The notes below the pieces were generated by a model. That model was not told where the DNA came from. It saw only the letters and a list, made by a program, of their open reading frames with translations, and did not search any database. Positions 1-7,543 of a stretch of DNA of 11,780 bases are shown piece by piece. Source of the stretch: an uncultured Saprospirales bacterium (GTDB lineage Bacteria; Bacteroidota; Bacteroidia; Chitinophagales; JADIYW01). Position numbers and translations under genes: made by a program. The stretch is taken from the NCBI GenBank assembly GCA_938008535.1, contig CALLKF010000179.1, forward strand, positions 1 through 11,780, written 5' to 3'. Position 1 is the first letter of the stretch; each line of letters opens with the position of its first letter.

Positions 1-15
1 ACGCTCTTCCGATCT
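1..15. other. Residual Illumina sequencing adapter (not genomic)
   Basis: The first 15 bases, ACGCTCTTCCGATCT, are identical to the 3' end of the standard Illumina TruSeq/read-1 adapter. The lptD-like reading frame on the minus strand runs intact up to this point and becomes meaningless inside it. Position 15 may be the adapter's terminal T used in ligation. Genomic sequence should be taken to begin at position 16. Confidence 0.95.
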
Positions 16-1415
16 TTTAAATCATATGAGAAGCCAATATTTTCGTACCATTTTCTTTTTGTTGCAGCTACCTTTTTCTGAAATGGATTGATTCTGGAAA
101 TGTTAAACACAAATTGTGGCAATGCTAAAGTAATTTGTTTGCTTTGAGTATTTTGTGACAAAGACGTTGCAATAGATAATCGATATGGTTTATTGGGCCA
201 CCATTTACTATAATTTATGCTAGATGAAAACTGAGATTGTAAAACACTTTTTGGATCTCTTGAATTTAAATACTGATAGGTTTTACTACTTGCAATATTT
301 ACGTTGATATTAAAACTACTATTGTACATTCTTTTTGGATCGATATTCATTTGCCAGCGAATACCAAAATTTATGGGTGCTTTCAATCTCTTTGGATTAA
401 AACGTTCAAATTCTAAACCACCACGTTGCTGACTGATATCAAAATTTAAACTACCAGCATGTTTATACAATACTTTGTAATTGAAATTGGTATGCAATGC
501 CCAACTTCCAAGTGTATAAATATCAGCAGTTGTTTGAATATCCATTTTATCATTAATATGATAATAATAACCGAGTCCACTCACAAAAAATCCTAAACTT
601 TGTCCATCACCATAAGTTGGCATCAACAATCCAGTACCTTTAGATTTAATAGAAGGTAAAATAGCAAAAGGCAAAAACAATGGTGTGCGAACGCCTTCAA
701 TAACTACGTTTGCTGGCTTTCCAACCATTATTTTATCTTTTATTACTTTGGCTTTGTTTAGCTCAATGTAAAAGTGTGGATCATCCAAATCGCAAGTAGT
801 ATAGCGCGCTCCTTTAATATACATTGTATTGGTGTCAATAACTTTTACTTGCATACCATGCAAATAGCCATCCATTTCTTTGGTTACCAAACCAACGCTT
901 TTTCCTTTTTTAGTATTGAAATTAAATTTTGCTTCGTAAGCAACATACTCACCAGAACCATCTTTAAATTCAATACGTTTCAGCTCACCACTGCTATCTG
1001 GTGTTGCTTTTGCATACACTTCACTGCTGTCCCAATTAAACTTTATAAAACCACCTTTCATATCAAATTCCTGGTAGATAATATTAGCATTTCCATATAA
1101 ATACACCGTACTATTCGGAATATCATAAATAATTGAATCTTGTGCTTTGTACTTTACAATATCATCTAAATCACCATCATTTACTTTGTATTTTTTTACA
1201 TCAACATTTGTGGAATTTTTAGCAATTGAATCAGGTACAGTATTTGTTACATTTGTTTGAGTACTATCGTTAGCAATGTTAGATGAACTTTTATCTAACA
1301 AATCATTCATTACTTTTATTGGCTTCGGTTTTCTAATTTGAGAAAATACCGTTGGCATCATAAAAATAATGATGATAAAAATGATGATTCTATTATGTTT
1401 AAAAAAACGGTTCAA
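16..1415 (-). CDS. lptD: LptD-like LPS assembly outer-membrane protein, N-terminal part only
   Basis: LptD is the outer-membrane barrel that inserts lipopolysaccharide into the outer leaflet. About 466 codons are present, and the gene is cut off by the adapter at the left edge; family members in this phylum are usually about 800-900 residues, so the rest of the barrel is missing. The chosen start is TTG at 1415-1413, because only this gives a proper signal peptide (MNRFFKHNRIIIFIIIIF, then MMPTVFSQ) and an in-frame TAG lies directly upstream. An OstA-like beta region follows (residues about 75-190). Next come the LptD-type segment with TTCDLDDPHFYIE and a barrel entry with PLFLPFAILPSIKSKGTGLL, then alternating beta-strand sequence. 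The gene diverges from the amidase gene. An alternative start is the ATG pair at 1361-1356, but this removes the signal peptide. The family call is confident; the start is less certain. Confidence 0.85.
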
Positions 1416-1445
1416 CTATACAATATTAATTTCATTAAAGAGTTT

Positions 1446-1453
1446 CAAATTTA
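1446..1453 (-). promoter_or_regulatory. Possible -7 box for lptD
   Basis: Read on the minus strand this is TAAATTTG, a match to the Bacteroidota -7 consensus TAnnTTTG. It would place transcription start about 25 nt before the proposed TTG start of lptD. It overlaps the first base of the amidase start codon on the other strand. No convincing -33 element at the usual spacing was found, so this is a weak call in AT-rich DNA. Confidence 0.3.
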
Positions 1454-2676
1454 TGCTTCAGACGTCAAAAATACAGATTGCTTTTTTAATATTCTTATTA
1501 TCAATACACACAATTGTGTATCCAACGTCAAAAACTGTTGGAAATTATAAAATAAAGACAATTGTGTTAGATGCAGGACACGGTGGACACGATGGTGGTT
1601 GCAATGGTTCGCTTCATTCTCACGAAAAAGATGTTACATTAAAAGTAGTTCTGGCACTAGGAAAATATATTGAAGAAAAATATCCTGATATTAAAGTTTT
1701 ATACACTCGTAAAACAGATGTTTTTATCACTTTGCAAGACAGAGCATTGCTCGCAAATAACAATAATGCTGATTTATTTATTAGTGTGCACTGTAACTCA
1801 GGTCCAAGTAAAGCCATTGGTGTTGAAACATTTTTAATGGGTTTGCATGTATCACAAGCTAATTTAGATGTTGCCAAACGCGAAAATGCAGTTATTAAAC
1901 TAGAAGATAATTACCAAAAAACGTATGATGGCTTCGACCCAGATTCACCAGAATCAATGATTGCGCTTTCATTGGCACAAAATGCAAATATTGAACAAAG
2001 CTCTTTGCTAGCAGCAAAAGTACAAAATCGTTTAACCAATAACCTAAAACGGTTTGATCGTGGTGTGAAACAAGCTGGATTTTGGGTATTGTATAGAACT
2101 ACTTGTCCATCGATTTTGATAGAAACTGGATTTTTAACCAATCCATCTGAAGAAAAATATTTAACATCTAATGATGGTCAAGATGAATTGGCATCAGCAA
2201 TTTTCAATGCATTTGAAGATTACAAAAACACGATTGAAAAAGGAACAAGCTCTATCAATCCACCAGTTATTATTAATGAAGATTCAAATCCAACAACTAC
2301 TTCAACACCAATTGTAACACCTGTAAAAACAACTAGTTCTTCACCCAAAACAAGCACCGATAAAGATAACGACGACTCAGAAAACACACCCAAAAACAAT
2401 ACAAAACCAACAAAGGGAATTGTTTACAAAGTGCAAATAAAAGCTGATAAAAAAATTCCAGCAAAAGCAGATAAAGTATATAAACAATTTAAGGACATTG
2501 GTTTTGAAAAAGCAAAAGGTGTCGTAAAATACGTTTGCGGTCCGTATTCTGATTATTCAACTGCACTCGCAAACACCAAAAAAGCGAAGAAAAATGGATA
2601 TAAAGACGCCTTTGTAGTAGTCTATAAAAATGGAGATCGATTAACATTTGATGAAGCGAAAAAATATTTTAAATAA
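1453..2676 (+). CDS. N-acetylmuramoyl-L-alanine amidase (Amidase_3) with C-terminal SPOR-like domain
   Basis: This exported zinc amidase would cleave the bond between N-acetylmuramic acid and L-alanine in peptidoglycan, in the periplasm. From the ATG at 1453 it has 407 residues. Residues 1-22 (MLQTSKIQIAFLIFLLSIHT..) look like a signal sequence. Residues 35-260 form the Amidase_3 domain: H43 in DAGHGG, E58 in SHEKD and H113 in SVHCNS are the expected zinc ligands, and E224 in ILIETGFLTN is the catalytic glutamate. Residues 262-322 are a Thr/Ser/Pro/Asn-rich linker. Residues 323-407 (KVQIKADKK.., VCGPYSDYSTAL..) resemble a SPOR-type domain that binds denuded glycan at division sites. A start at 1369 would add 28 residues before the signal sequence and overlap the lptD start, so it is less likely. 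The MCE gene follows after 47 bp. Confidence 0.9.
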   Translation: MLQTSKIQIAFLIFLLSIHTIVYPTSKTVGNYKIKTIVLDAGHGGHDGGCNGSLHSHEKDVTLKVVLALGKYIEEKYPDIKVLYTRKTDVFITLQDRALLANNNNADLFISVHCNSGPSKAIGVETFLMGLHVSQANLDVAKRENAVIKLEDNYQKTYDGFDPDSPESMIALSLAQNANIEQSSLLAAKVQNRLTNNLKRFDRGVKQAGFWVLYRTTCPSILIETGFLTNPSEEKYLTSNDGQDELASAIFNAFEDYKNTIEKGTSSINPPVIINEDSNPTTTSTPIVTPVKTTSSSPKTSTDKDNDDSENTPKNNTKPTKGIVYKVQIKADKKIPAKADKVYKQFKDIGFEKAKGVVKYVCGPYSDYSTALANTKKAKKNGYKDAFVVVYKNGDRLTFDEAKKYFK

Positions 2677-2693
2677 TTTTTACTTTTTCTAGT

Positions 2694-2701
2694 TATATTT
2701 G
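2694..2701 (+). promoter_or_regulatory. Candidate -7 promoter box upstream of the MCE gene
   Basis: TATATTTG matches the Bacteroidota TAnnTTTG box in the 47-bp gap after the amidase gene. Transcription would begin about 15 nt before the TTG start at 2724. It could give the MCE and OstA-like genes their own promoter besides read-through from the amidase gene. No clear -33 element was identified. Confidence 0.4.
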
Positions 2702-2723
2702 GTGATTATAAAAATTTATTCCA

Positions 2724-3794
2724 TTGAACAATAAAAACGAAATATTAGTTGGTGCACTTACATTATTTGGTATTGTACTATTTATCTTGGGCTTTAAATT
2801 CCTGCAAGGTGACGACATTTTTACTAGAAGTAAATTTGTCAATATCGTTGCAGATAGAGTTGATGGAATTGCGCCGTCAAGCCCAGTTTTAGAAAACGGT
2901 GTACCTATTGGTCGTGTAGATAATATTGAACTTTCAACCAATCCTAAATATTTAAACAAAGCAATTTTAACTTTAAAACTAGAAAAAGGTGTAATCATTC
3001 CAAATGATAGCAAGTTTGTTATTTATGGATTAGATATGCTTGGAAAAATGGGTGTTGGTTTATCGCGTGGAACTGCAACTAGCAAAGCAGCAACCGAAAT
3101 GGATACCATGGAATGCTTAGTAAAAGGAAATTCTATAGATCAAGGTGTAGATTTAGTTAAACAACTTAAACCAAAAATTGACAGTGTTTTAGGTTCTGTT
3201 TATGGATTGGCAAATAATTTAAACACTCAATTAGGTACTGGTGACAACGCTTTAATTAAAAAAGCTGTTTCAGACTTAAGTACGACTATGCAATCTATTA
3301 ATCGTTTAGCTGGAAATGCAGATAAAATGATTGTTGGCTTAAACGGTACTTTAACTGAAAACAAAGGTAATATTGATGGAATTCTAAAAAATGTAAGTCA
3401 ATTAACCGGAAAGTTAAATGGTGAAACTGGTAAAATTGATTCTATTTTAACCAACTTTAAAACATTATCGAGCAAGTTAGCTGCATTAGAACTAGCTTCT
3501 ACTGTCGAATCTGCAAAAGGCACTTTAGATGAATTGAAAAAAACATTGAAATTAGTAACCGAAGGCGATGGCAGCGTAGCAAAATTATTAAAAGACGATG
3601 GTTTGTATAAAGACTTAACCAAAGCTGTAAATGCTTTCGGCTCTGTTATGACTGATTTACAAGCGCATCCTAAAAAATACATTAACCTTGCTATTTTTGA
3701 TAAAAGCAAATCATATACCGTTGCAGATACTACTTTGGAACAATTCTTAAAAAACAATCCGAAGGCAGCAAAAGCAGCAAAAGTAATAAAATAG
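2724..3794 (+). CDS. mlaD: MlaD/MCE-family lipid-transport protein
   Basis: MCE proteins are membrane-anchored hexameric carriers that shuttle phospholipids between inner and outer membranes with an ABC transporter. The protein has 356 residues. Residues 7-27 (ILVGALTLFGIVLFILGFKFL) form a single N-terminal membrane anchor. Residues about 36-115 form the MCE domain, with the hallmark GIAPSSPVLENGVPIGRVDNIEL segment and IYGLDMLGKMGVGL. The rest, to about residue 330, is a long helical, coiled-coil-prone region typical of Bacteroidota members. The start is TTG: an in-frame TAA lies five codons upstream (2709-2711), with no ATG between. The gene sits between the amidase and the OstA-like gene, a neighbourhood I recall from other Bacteroidota. 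The permease and ATPase partners (MlaE, MlaF) are not in this window, so the symbol reflects family rather than proven orthology. Confidence 0.85.
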   Translation: MNNKNEILVGALTLFGIVLFILGFKFLQGDDIFTRSKFVNIVADRVDGIAPSSPVLENGVPIGRVDNIELSTNPKYLNKAILTLKLEKGVIIPNDSKFVIYGLDMLGKMGVGLSRGTATSKAATEMDTMECLVKGNSIDQGVDLVKQLKPKIDSVLGSVYGLANNLNTQLGTGDNALIKKAVSDLSTTMQSINRLAGNADKMIVGLNGTLTENKGNIDGILKNVSQLTGKLNGETGKIDSILTNFKTLSSKLAALELASTVESAKGTLDELKKTLKLVTEGDGSVAKLLKDDGLYKDLTKAVNAFGSVMTDLQAHPKKYINLAIFDKSKSYTVADTTLEQFLKNNPKAAKAAKVIK

Positions 3795-3855
3795 CAACTT
3801 GTTGTCAGTAATGATTAGTTTGTTGTAAATAATTTATTACTACTTTCACACTTCA

Positions 3856-5604
3856 TTGAAAACTACCAATGCATATCAACATTTCAATTTACAAACTACT
3901 TTAAAGGTTTGTATTTTGTTTTGTTTTATGTTCTTCTTTTATGTTGGCAATGCTCAACAATTACTTTATTTTCCAAAAGTAAAGAAAGACACCACAACTA
4001 AAAAGAAAATCCAAATTGCTCAGACGGATTCTCTCCTTTTTCAAACTCAAGAATTAGGAAAATTCAGGAAATTAATTGGAAAAGTTATTTTAAAACACGA
4101 AGACGCAACTATGTATTGCGATAGTGCAATTATTGATATTGATGCCAATTACATGACTGCGTTTGGCAATCAAGTACATATAAAAAAAGCAGATAGTATT
4201 GATGTTTGGGGCAACTTCCTAGAATATTTCGGTGATCAAAAACAAGCGCGCTTAACTGGCTTGTGCAGTATGCGCGACAAAACGATGATATTAACTACAC
4301 CAGAACTTAATTACAATACTGGAACCGATATTGGTAACTATATGAGTGGTGGTCGCGTAGTGAATAAAGAAACTACAATTACCAGTGCCATTGGTTATTA
4401 TTTTCATCAACAAAGTGAAGCCGTTTTTTATGGTGATGTTGTGCTAAAATCTCCTGACAGAACTATTTACGCTGATTCACTTCGATACAATACTGAAAAG
4501 GAAATTGCTTATTTTATCTGTAAAACAAAAATTATAGATAATAAAGACAGTAGTGTTATTGAAACTGAAGAAGGTTATTACGATACGAAAAAAGAGAAAG
4601 CATATTTTGGAAAAAATGCCGTGATTCATAAAGATGATGCGTATGTTAAAGCAAATTCAATTGATTATGATAACAACACAAAAATCTCCATCGCACAAGG
4701 AAATGTAGTGTTTAGCGATAGTGTTCAACGGACTACCATTTTAAGTAATTACATCTACTCTAATGAAGACAGCTCTTTTTTGTTAGCGTATAAAGATCCA
4801 TTAATGATTACTATTTCAGAAGATAAAGCAGACACAATGTATTTAAGTGCTGATACTTTAATGAGTTATAAAATCGCTGTTTTAGATACTGTTTATACTT
4901 ACGACACCATTGTAAAAGATTCAATAATTAATATGGAATTGGTAACCGATTCTGTTAAAATTGTGAAAGCATATTACAATATGAAAATGATTCAAGGTGA
5001 AATGAGCGCCAATGCTGATTCCTTGTTTTATTCAGAAATTGATTCTACGTTTAAACTCTACAAAAATCCAATTCTTTGGATGGATTCCACGCAAATTACT
5101 GGCGATTCTATTTTCTTATTTACTCAAAATAATGAAATAAACAGAGTTGATGTTTACAACAATGCATTTATAGCTAATATACAAGACGAAGAAATTTTCA
5201 ATCAAATCAAAGGGAAATTTATTCAAGCTTTTATAGAAGATAAGAAAATAAATAAAGTAGAAGTTGATGGAAATGCTGAAAGTATTTATTTTATAAAAGA
5301 CAAAAAAGAGAATGCGTATGATGGTGCCAACAAATCGACATCAGGTTATATTACTGTGAGTTTTTTGGAAGGTGATGTAAATAGAATTAAACTGACTGCT
5401 TCACCTGAAGCTGAATTTACACCTATGAAAAAACTCAATCCTGAAACGTTTAGACTAACTGGATTTGTTTGGTATTGGAACAAAAAACCGCTTACCCTTT
5501 ATGATGTTATTCGCGACCGAAGTCAGTATGATAAATATATTGCAGATCAACCTAAAAAACCGGTTGTGGAAGTGAAAGAAGAAGAAAAGAAAACGGAAGA
5601 ATAA
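3856..5604 (+). CDS. OstA/LptA-like periplasmic LPS-transport protein
   Basis: The protein has 582 residues and resembles the long OstA-like proteins of Bacteroidota, thought to form the beta-jellyroll bridge that carries LPS across the periplasm. Residues 1-34 are a signal peptide (hydrophobic VCILFCFMFFFYVG, then NAQ). Residues from about 60 to 550 are repeated short beta-strands of OstA type, such as GKVILKHEDATMYCDSAIID, YADSLRYN and IYFIKDKKENAYDG. The last 20 or so residues are charged (KKPVVEVKEEEKKTEE). The start is TTG at 3856: an in-frame TAA lies at 3826-3828, with no ATG between, and the first internal Met falls inside the signal peptide. It is 61 bp after the MCE gene and probably co-transcribed with it. 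It is much longer than proteobacterial LptA (about 185 residues), so lptA is not assigned. Confidence 0.85.
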   Translation: MKTTNAYQHFNLQTTLKVCILFCFMFFFYVGNAQQLLYFPKVKKDTTTKKKIQIAQTDSLLFQTQELGKFRKLIGKVILKHEDATMYCDSAIIDIDANYMTAFGNQVHIKKADSIDVWGNFLEYFGDQKQARLTGLCSMRDKTMILTTPELNYNTGTDIGNYMSGGRVVNKETTITSAIGYYFHQQSEAVFYGDVVLKSPDRTIYADSLRYNTEKEIAYFICKTKIIDNKDSSVIETEEGYYDTKKEKAYFGKNAVIHKDDAYVKANSIDYDNNTKISIAQGNVVFSDSVQRTTILSNYIYSNEDSSFLLAYKDPLMITISEDKADTMYLSADTLMSYKIAVLDTVYTYDTIVKDSIINMELVTDSVKIVKAYYNMKMIQGEMSANADSLFYSEIDSTFKLYKNPILWMDSTQITGDSIFLFTQNNEINRVDVYNNAFIANIQDEEIFNQIKGKFIQAFIEDKKINKVEVDGNAESIYFIKDKKENAYDGANKSTSGYITVSFLEGDVNRIKLTASPEAEFTPMKKLNPETFRLTGFVWYWNKKPLTLYDVIRDRSQYDKYIADQPKKPVVEVKEEEKKTEE

Positions 5605-5647
5605 ATCATTCTCACTTTTATTGGTAAACATCAATCGTATTTTAAAA

Positions 5648-5782
5648 CCACTTAAGGCACGAAAGAAACAAAGAAAAATTTAAAGGTATTTATCAATGAT
5701 AGTTAGAAAGTTTAAGATTTCTTCTCTTCTTAGATTTTGTGTTCTTCTATTAAACCTTCAGTTTCTTATGTGCCTTAAGTGG
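5648..5782. repeat. 135-bp palindromic element 1 (MITE- or REP-like)
   Basis: The 22-bp terminal arms (5648-5669 and 5761-5782) are inverted repeats with two mismatches; the outer end reads CCACTTAAGGCAC. The 91-bp interior is AT-rich and noncoding. TAAAA occurs immediately outside both ends (5643-5647 and 5783-5787), as a target duplication would, although AT-rich DNA makes this weak. The element lies between the convergent OstA-like and 5-alpha-reductase genes. Its outer ends match element 2 at 7544-7696. No transposase is encoded. Confidence 0.75.
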
Positions 5783-5802
5783 TAAAAGAATTGTGATAAA
5801 AA

Positions 5803-6561
5803 TCAAACTAAAAAAGGAATCACTGCTTTTCTATTTTTTGGATAATCCGGAAAATGTTGCAAATACCATTTATGATGCGAAATAGCGCGTGGCAATAAAT
5901 TACAAATTGTCCAAACGGCGAAGCTCAACGCAGGCAAATGTTGCACCATCAAAGCAAACCCAATCCACTCTATCATTTCACCAAATAAATTCGGACAAGA
6001 TATTTTGTTAAACAAAAAACCAGTTGGAATGGAATAGTCCATTTGTCCAGGTTTGCGCAAATTAATTAAGATGGAATCCGAATAATTATTAATAATCATT
6101 CCAACTAAAAATAAAAAAAGTCCAATAATAAAGATTGGTGTAGAAAAAACAGTGGTTGCATAATTTGCGAAATTCAAGAAGAAATATCCATTCAAGAATG
6201 CATTTATGTAATTGAAGAAAATGGCAGAAAACACAATTGAAATAGGCATTTTCTTATTGGCTGTTTTGGTGCGCAATGGAAAAATTATTGCACGATTAAA
6301 GTAATGCAATATCCAACAACTCATTAAGAATATAGAAACATTATTGTTGTTTTCAATGTATGTTTTGTAGCAGAAAAATAGCATTATTAATAACGAAGGA
6401 ATTTCCATTAAGAACCAACCTAATTTATTAGGTATAAGAAAACCCCAATTTTTGCTGGTATGTCTGCCATAAGGTGCAGTTATTTTTAATTGAATCGGTA
6501 ATAATAGTAAGGCAACAATTATCCAAATAATGGAAATTAAATTGATGTTTGCTAAAGTCAT
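5803..6561 (-). CDS. Steroid 5-alpha-reductase-like integral membrane enzyme
   Basis: Members of this family (3-oxo-5-alpha-steroid 4-dehydrogenase, SRD5A) use NADPH to reduce the delta-4 double bond of 3-oxo-steroids. The 252 residues match the length of human SRD5A2 (254) and contain several membrane segments. Blocks recognisable against recalled SRD5A sequences are APYGRHTSKNWGF (29-41), FLMEIPSL (50-57), HYFNRAIIFPLR (86-97), GMIINNYSD (154-162), LRKPG (168-172), CPNLFGEMIEWIGFAL (189-204), PRAISHHKWYL (224-234) and DYPKNRKAVIPF (239-250). N158, D162, R169, N191, R225, H229 and Y233 line up with SRD5A2 cofactor and active-site positions N160, D164, R171, N193, R227, H231 and Y235. E53 and Y87 match catalytic E57 and Y91; Q56 is replaced by Met. 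The substrate in this bacterium is unknown; an enoyl-lipid or polyprenol reductase role is possible. No steroid-pathway neighbour is present. Confidence 0.85.
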   Translation of the reverse strand: MTLANINLISIIWIIVALLLLPIQLKITAPYGRHTSKNWGFLIPNKLGWFLMEIPSLLIMLFFCYKTYIENNNNVSIFLMSCWILHYFNRAIIFPLRTKTANKKMPISIVFSAIFFNYINAFLNGYFFLNFANYATTVFSTPIFIIGLFLFLVGMIINNYSDSILINLRKPGQMDYSIPTGFLFNKISCPNLFGEMIEWIGFALMVQHLPALSFAVWTICNLLPRAISHHKWYLQHFPDYPKNRKAVIPFLV

Positions 6562-6627
6562 GTTGTAAAATACAGCTAAATAGAATACTGCATTTCATTA
6601 CAAATGGTGATTTTTAAAAGTTACATT

Positions 6628-6669
6628 TTAAACGCTAAGTACGCAAAGCATAAACGCATAGAATGCAAA
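6628..6669. repeat. Degenerate short-period repeat, ACGCAAAG type
   Basis: In the 189-bp gap between the two leftward genes, four imperfect copies of an ACGCAAAG-like word occur at intervals of roughly 9 to 13 bp (ACGCTAAG, ACGCAAAG, ACGCATAG, ATGCAAAG). No matching inverted arm was found nearby, so it may be a half-copy of a dispersed palindromic repeat. Similar strings are, from memory, common between genes of Bacteroidota. Confidence 0.5.
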
Positions 6670-6697
6670 GATTTAAAGAAAAAAAATTAAGAATGGA

Positions 6698-6738
6698 AGA
6701 TAAAAATCACGTTAATCATATAATCAAGCAAATCATGA
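6698..6738. repeat. Degenerate AATCA-word repeat
   Basis: Four ATCA words occur at roughly 8 to 11 bp spacing (AATCACGTT, AATCATAT, AATCAAGC, AATCATGA), just downstream of the DUF481-like gene stop. Like the neighbouring ACGCAAAG repeat, it looks like a remnant of an extragenic repeat. No function is evident. Confidence 0.4.
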
Positions 6739-6750
6739 CTCAGGCAATTT

Positions 6751-7506
6751 TTAAAAATCAACCTTCAATGTATTGCTTTGTAAATAAGTAAGATTCGTAA
6801 CTGCGCCAACTGGTGGACGACTATCGTAATTCATTCTGAAATTGATGGCAAACGTAATGTTTTTATGAAACCTAATATTCATCGAGTTGTCTGTAGAAAT
6901 TCTGTAATCTTTTATTTGTGTAACGTTTGGCTGATAATATGTAGTGCTAATAAATTCAAGTTGTTTAAACGGACGCAAGCTAAAACTCAAGTAACCACTA
7001 AACCGAACCTGATCTAATTTTTCAGTTCTTTTTATGTTTACTTCATGCTCATACATATAAAGCGCGCCAATGTAAGTTTTAAATTTTTCTTTTTGAACCA
7101 CTTTAAATCTTGGTCCGGTGCCAATTAAAAAACGCATGCGCAAACCATTGGCTTTGTTGAATTGCACTTGTGTAAATGCTTCCCAACGAACCCAGTTTTT
7201 TTTCAGTTTATAATTATATCGAAAATGCAAAAACCCAGCATTTACAAGGTCTTCGGCTTTAGTTTTTAATAAATCAACACTACCAAGCAACAAGTACAAA
7301 TGCTTTTTGGATTTGTATTGAACATGCGCCGAAGTAGAAAATACAAAGTACGTTTTGGTTTGTTTTCCAATGGCTAAACCAACATCTAAGTTGCCTTTCC
7401 AGCCAGTGGTGTCGGTTTGGTAGCGTTCTCTTTCTATGTTTACTATTTGCGAGAATGCAGTAACTAAAATGAAGTTAAATACAATAAATGGAATGAGTTT
7501 TTTCAT
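6751..7506 (-). CDS. DUF481-type outer-membrane beta-barrel protein
   Basis: The 251-residue protein begins with a clear signal peptide (MKKLIPFIVFNFILVTAFSQ). It then consists of alternating amphipathic beta-strands, for example AHVQYKSKKHLYLLLGSVDL, FLHFRYNYKLKKNWVRWEAF and MRFLIGTGPRFKVV, and ends in Phe, the usual C-terminal signature of outer-membrane barrels. The strand pattern and the GTGPRF segment fit the DUF481 (YdiY-like) salt-inducible outer-membrane family. What it transports or binds cannot be told from sequence. It follows palindromic element 2 and precedes the 5-alpha-reductase gene in the same direction; the 189-bp gap with repeats argues against tight co-transcription. Confidence 0.75.
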   Translation of the reverse strand: MKKLIPFIVFNFILVTAFSQIVNIERERYQTDTTGWKGNLDVGLAIGKQTKTYFVFSTSAHVQYKSKKHLYLLLGSVDLLKTKAEDLVNAGFLHFRYNYKLKKNWVRWEAFTQVQFNKANGLRMRFLIGTGPRFKVVQKEKFKTYIGALYMYEHEVNIKRTEKLDQVRFSGYLSFSLRPFKQLEFISTTYYQPNVTQIKDYRISTDNSMNIRFHKNITFAINFRMNYDSRPPVGAVTNLTYLQSNTLKVDF

Positions 7507-7543
7507 TCGTTATGGTTTGAAAAAACAAGATACATTTTTTTAA

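Noticed and set aside
774..1100. Plus-strand ORF of 108 codons
   Set aside because: It lies wholly inside and antisense to the lptD-like coding region, and the product is low-complexity with no recognisable features.
1394..1401. Promoter box TATGTTTA for the amidase gene
   Set aside because: It has one mismatch at the most informative G, and such near matches are expected by chance in this AT-rich segment.
1369..1452. Upstream ATG as the amidase start
   Set aside because: It would place 28 extra residues (MMIKMMILLCLKKRF..) before a good signal sequence and overlap the start of lptD. The ATG at 1453 fits the exported enzyme better.
2693..3013. Minus-strand ORF of 106 codons over the MCE gene
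   Set aside because: It is antisense to a well-supported family member and has no features of its own.
5648..5782. Intrinsic terminator between the convergent genes
   Set aside because: The arms are 91 bp apart and there is no GC-rich short stem with a T-run, so a mobile or extragenic palindrome is the better description.
7520..7536. Promoter box TATCTTGT upstream of the DUF481-like gene
   Set aside because: It matches TAnnTTTG at only six of eight positions in very AT-rich DNA, with no -33 element.
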